Positions 60,201 through 64,000 of a stretch of 64,000 nt of DNA are shown here, one piece after another. A program made the position numbers and the translations under genes. Source of the DNA: Mytilus trossulus (Eukaryota; Mollusca; Bivalvia; Mytilida; Mytilidae); assembly GCF_036588685.1 (NCBI RefSeq), contig NC_086374.1, positions 30,248,886 through 30,312,885 on the forward strand, written 5' to 3'. Below the pieces are notes generated by a model, which worked only from the letters and a program-made list of their open reading frames with translations, searched no databases and had not been told where the DNA came from. Every line of letters begins with the position of its first letter. Within the stretch, counting starts at the first letter, position 1.

Positions 60201-63038
60201 GTAACCAGTTATTAGTATCGACAAGATAGTATTCATAACTGTAAACCCTAAATAATAAGTTATGCTTGAATTCGTGAAAATATTTAGTATTGGTGAAGAC
60301 ATTTTTCACGGATCTTCCTATAGTGCTTTTATTGATAACACTGAAGAGTAGGTTAATTCAAACGGGTCTTTTTAGTTTACTCGGTTGTAATCTAATTTAC
60401 AGGCTCTTTAAGCAACACCTTAAAAATAATTGAATATCGTATACATTGTTCCGTTTATAATATGGCTATGTGCACAGCTTAACTTCATCAACCAAAACCT
60501 TTGTATTTAAAATCAAAAATATGAAAAGGGTTCAAGTTATTTGAGGTAGTAAAATAATTTCTATTAATAACTTATCAGTGATACATAGATAAAGTTTATT
60601 AAAATATAAAACGTCACCAAAGATTGCACTTTGTAAATTAAACTGTTTCACAAACCACGCCTCTTTTGGGGAGATATATTATGTTCATGTAATCAATTTT
60701 GTGTACGTACTGGTTCAAAGATATGCTCTATAGGTTTCATCTTATAGAGACATAACTTGGGAATATATCCAGTAAAGATATATATGTATAGATGTGCAAT
60801 TAAAATCTGTGAAAAACCTAAAGTCAAGGTAGGGGTAGTACAGAAGTTTAGTAGAAGATAAAACTCTGAGAATTTTGGGGCATATAAACGTTGAAAATGT
60901 GCCGCACAACCCTATATGTTAATCCTATAAAAAAAGCAGTAGTGCATATGAACTATTCGTTCTAGGATATATTAAACATCATAGTAAAAGTAGTACAGTT
61001 TTAGCCGTAAAAGGAGTTCCATTGATAAATAACATTGTCGATATTAACAGAAATACAACCTAGTATAGGCACTGGCATAACGAACGTGTTCGAAGGTACA
61101 CTGTAAGAGAGAACCAAATAGAAAATTAATCAAAGGAATTAAAAAATTCCGTCTTTTGTCATTAAAATCTGCATAAAGTTCTCCGTGGGAAAGAAAATGA
61201 GAAGAAACATTACGGTCTATGTTGAGCTCAAAGAAGCTATTAAACCAAGAGTTCCAAATGGTGAAGTTGAAATCATCCCTTCGTAAATTTTACGGACCCC
61301 ATCACGAGTAGGTTGACCGTTATGGAATAACTGTTTCACAAATGATATCGGATATGTTCCTTACGTCGTAACTACAATCCCCTTCCCTTTCATGAATTTG
61401 ACCTACCGAATTAGACTATTTACCGGATTTGTAATCACATAAGCAACACGACGGGTGCCGCATGTGGAGCAGGATCTGCTTACCCTTCCGGAGCACCTGA
61501 GATCACCCCTGGTTTTTGGTGGGGTTCGTGTTGTTTATTCTTTAGTTTTCTATGTTGTGTCATGTGTACTATTGTTTTTCTGTTTGTCTTTTTCATTTTT
61601 AGCCATGGCGTTGTCAGTTTGCTTTAGATTTACGAGTTTGACTGTCCCTTTGGTGTCTTTCGTCCCTCTTTTGAGATTTTTTTTTAATTTCTTTTGGGTA
61701 GACTGTATAACTATCTGTCTATTTGATATATTTCTGATACAACAATTGAATTTCTCTAAACCACGTATATGACCTTTTTTCTGTTATTCGTTTTATAGTA
61801 TAAGTGATTTAAATTCTATATACTAGATTTTAAAAAACCGGCATATTACATATGTATCATCTCCATATTTCGATATCATCATACTAATTATAATTTTTGG
61901 TTTTAATTTCAAAATCATTTTGTTTATTTACCTGGGTATAGAATCCTGCTGATCATTCCAGGAAACATCAGTAAAAATAACGGCAAAAGTTTCAAGTATC
62001 CCGCTACAAGTGATCCTCCCTTGGCATGTGAACAACTTTTTGCAGCTAATGACCGTTGGACTATAACCTTGAGGTTAATAAATAGTAATTTTTTATAAAC
62101 GAACATTTTCATTTATTTTTCTGAAACTGGGTTAGATTTTTTGATTTCTTACTTATGAGTAATAATTTTCCTTATAAATAAACTCATCACAGATACAAGG
62201 ATTGAAATTTTGTATTTGCGCCGGACGCGCATTTCGTCGAAAAAAGACTCATCAGTGACGCTGGAATAAAAATAAAGTTAAAAAGACCAAATAAAAAACG
62301 AAGTTGAAGAGTATTGAGGACTAAAGATTTCAAAATAAAGCTAAGGTATTCTATTTCTATTTTCTAAGGTAGAAAAGCCAGAATTTCAAAAATTCAAGCT
62401 TTGTAAACAGTTAATTTAATATAATGACCATATCAATGATAGTTTATGTCAACACTTTAAAAGTGCTCACTACTGGGCTGGTGATACCCTTGGAGAATAT
62501 AAACTCCTCCAGTAGTGACATAGACCAGTGGTCGTAAATAAACTCATCATAGATACCAGAATTGAAATTGTTTTTGCACCCGACGAAAAGTGCATGTTCT
62601 AAATAAAAGACCGAAGAGATTTTATAAATGCTTATATGTATGTTCATTTTTAAGTAAGCATACATAAGAATAACTAGTAGTTTATTTGTAAAATTTGTAT
62701 TAGTTAAGTTTATCTTTTTTGTTTAAAAATCACCATCATACAGTAATGTTTTTGATGTTCGTAAATATTTACAGAACATGATATTTGTATCATGGAAACA
62801 AGTAATATAATGATCAAGTAACTAATACTTACTTGATCACAACACCAGTACCATAAACAGCCAATAGAAGCCTGGAACACAAGTCCTGGCCAAGGGTTTT
62901 CCTGTCCCGCAGCATCGAGAAAGATATGGAACGCATCTTTCCTTGGTAACCCACAGGTCGTGTTCAGATCACGGGTTGATGGAAGTGCTTCCATGTATTT
63001 CTTTTTCATTGCATTATAACCTCCAACATGATTAAAAC
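54268..63038 (-). CDS. SLC5/SGLT-type sodium-coupled transporter, C-terminal eight exons (5' partial)
   Basis: Coding exons (minus): 63038-62833, 62067-61932, 58748-58641, 57972-57822, 57204-57036, 56246-56031, 55728-55641, 54482-54268, all GT/AG and in phase, giving about 429 codons of a protein usually near 650 residues. In order: [27 protein letters not shown] joined to [31 protein letters not shown], a Cys-rich loop ([16 protein letters not shown]), [46 protein letters not shown], and a last hydrophobic helix before the stop. These are SGLT-subfamily hallmarks of a plasma-membrane Na+/solute symporter. The WYW Trp and the AAK Lys used for sugar in SGLT1 are kept, but the sugar-contacting Gln of the YIQ motif is Val here (YMVVVEGYL). 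The N-terminal exons lie right of the window. Substrate unknown. Confidence 0.88.
54800..55205. repeat. Possible MITE remnants with small palindrome
   Basis: ACATAGTGTGCTAG at 55142 and CTAGCACACTATGT near 55188 form an inverted repeat around a ~30-nt loop containing GGGACGTAATACGG. GTTACGTCCC also occurs at 54903. It lies in the last intron of the SLC5-like gene. Confidence 0.5.
55426..55461 (-). mobile_element. Penelope-like family 2, terminal 36 bp
   Basis: AAAAGAGGGACGAAAGATAC followed by CAAAGGAACAGTCAAAC, the complement of the family 2 3' end. A tiny 5'-truncated piece. Confidence 0.6.
58095..58235 (-). repeat. Dispersed repeat R2, reverse copy
   Basis: CAAGTCATGAATATGAAATA, CATTCGTTTGATGAGTTTGG and GTTCAGTATTTTTGTGATTT match the complement of R2. 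In intron 3 of the SLC5-like gene as counted in this window. Confidence 0.6.
59140..59515 (+). mobile_element. Penelope-like family 1, 3' tail (diverged)
   Basis: GCGCGAGGTTAGGCTTGCCA, TCCTGTACAAAGTCAGGAAT and a terminus AGTGGTTACTATTGTTGCC align with 17870-18290 in order but with many changes: an old copy. Confidence 0.65.
59516..61225. other. Intron of the SLC5-like gene, nothing further recognised
   Basis: AT-rich. A GC-richer block at 59865-60055 looks like an interspersed repeat but has no second copy here. The 78-codon minus-strand frame at 60066-60302 is not an SLC5 exon: the flanking exons join in phase without it. Confidence 0.45.
61228..61674 (+). mobile_element. Penelope-like element family 2, 3' end
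   Basis: Begins GAAGCTATTAAACCAAGAGT in the RT end, continues ACAAATGATATCGGATATGT and CACGACGGGTGCCGCATGTG, and ends GTCTTTCGTCCCTCTTTTGA. The 105-codon frame at 61455 is tail sequence. Confidence 0.75.
62175..62600 (+). repeat. Dispersed repeat R1, one unit plus start of a second
   Basis: AAACTCATCACAGATACAAG, CGCCGGACGCGCATTTCGTC, GTGCTCACTACTGGGCTGGT and again AAACTCATCATAGATACCAG near 62539, so R1 is again head to tail. Confidence 0.68.
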
Positions 63039-64000
63039 CTAAAAATAGGTAAATTAGATAAACATGATTTAAAATGTACTAAATCTTATATTTATATATA
63101 TAATCATTTAAATGGTTTTTTTTGCATATATGTTAATCCAAGCGTACTCTTGAATCGATATTTTTATACATTGCTCCTTATATAAAACAATAGAAAACCG
63201 AATAAAAATGTATACAACAGTTTTATTAAGCTACTTTATCATTTTCTTATTCAAGGAATAGATTACCTTAGCCGTATTTGGCACAACTTTTTTGGAAATT
63301 TTGGGTCCTCAATGCTCTTTAACTTTGTATTTGTTTGGCTTTATGACTATTTTTATCTGACCGTCACTGATGAGTCTTATGTAGACGAAACACGCGTCTG
63401 GTGTATTAAATTATAATCCTGGTACCCTTGATAACTATTTACACCACTGGGTCGATGCCACTGCTGATGGACGTTTCGTACCCGACGGTATCACCAGCCC
63501 AGTAGTCAGCACGTCGGTGTTGACATGAATATCAATTACATGGTCATTTTATAAATTTCCTGATAACAAAACTTTGACCTTTTCGAAAAACTAAGGATTT
63601 TCTTATCACAGGAATAGATTACCTCAGCCGTATTTTGCATAGACGCAACGTTAGATATTGCTACCACCACGAAAAATAGAGTTAAGTAAATATTTTAAGG
63701 GAATTTTTTTTATAGAATCGTAAAATAAATATTTCAAATTATACATGAAAATAAAGATTGATTCTTAAATTTTTACATTATGATAGAGAAAGAATAAAAA
63801 TATAATATGCATAGGCTTAGGAAGACACAGATTATCCGAAAAACGTTTACTTAAAGCGTTGTCCCATGTAACAAGCTAGAAACATAAAACTCGAACAATT
63901 CGCGAAATGTTTACGCAACTCTTCGAAATTTTGAATGAACATTCTATGACATGATATTGTTCAGTATTGGTAAGCATGGCTGTCTCCATTTAAAATTTGC
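63039..64000. other. 5' intron of the SLC5-like gene
   Basis: Contains a reverse R1 copy (63265-63640: TTGGGTCCTCAATGCTCTTT, AGACGAAACACGCGTCTGG, GGTATCACCAGCCCAGTAGT). No further SLC5 exon was recognised before the window ends. Confidence 0.5.

Noticed and set aside
60066-60302. Hydrophobic minus-strand frame inside the SLC5-like gene
   Set aside because: The SLC5 exons at 62067-61932 and 58748-58641 join in phase and match the family without it, so it is not an exon of that gene.

Overview
The window looks like nuclear DNA of a bivalve mollusc, most likely a mussel-like species. It is AT-rich, its genes are small exons in long introns with GT/AG borders, and it is packed with decayed Penelope-like retroelements, tRNA-derived SINEs, MITEs and short dispersed repeats. 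The organism is inferred from these features and was not checked by a search. Nearly all host coding sequence is on the minus strand. Open frames longer than about 60 codons are mostly single exons, antisense shadows of exons, or transposon remains, so I rebuilt genes exon by exon from splice sites and reading phase.

The main content is a tandem array of four paralogous genes, A to D from left to right: A 2905-10844, B 20157-28784, C 30069-38108, D 42032-47483, all minus strand. Each has seven coding exons with the same intron phases (1,2,0,1,0,2). Each encodes a 298-313 residue protein with an N-terminal signal peptide, a conserved cysteine cluster, an HExxH zinc-protease motif (HEFAH, HEFAH, HEFGH, HEFSH), and a downstream AE(Y/F)W(A/G)E helix that could supply the third zinc ligand. 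I infer a family of secreted gluzincin-type metallopeptidases. I cannot name the family; the spacing recalls the lethal-factor-like (ATLF) peptidase fold, but this is only a hypothesis. All four frames are open. In A, B and C the poly(A) signal overlaps the stop codon, and all four share an AGATAA plus CACGT pair just upstream of the ATG.

Right of the array (54268-63038, minus) lie the last eight exons of an SLC5/SGLT-type sodium-coupled transporter whose 5' exons are beyond the window. It keeps several SGLT hallmarks but has Val at the position of a sugar-contacting Gln. Just left of it, a 390-bp palindrome carries an ETS-like promoter motif in both arms and precedes a possible first coding exon on the plus strand.

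The spaces are filled with mobile DNA. A Penelope-like element with one in-frame TGA (15169-18298) sits in a ~161-bp tandem repeat array, with a 7-bp repeat at both ends. There are at least five isolated 3' ends of the same family, a second Penelope-like family with at least eight fragments, two LINE 3' remnants, a 786-bp hAT-like MITE with 8-bp target duplication, two foldback or TIR MITEs, two SINE families, and three dispersed repeat families (called R1, R2, R3 here). I saw no CRISPR array, rRNA or true tRNA gene.
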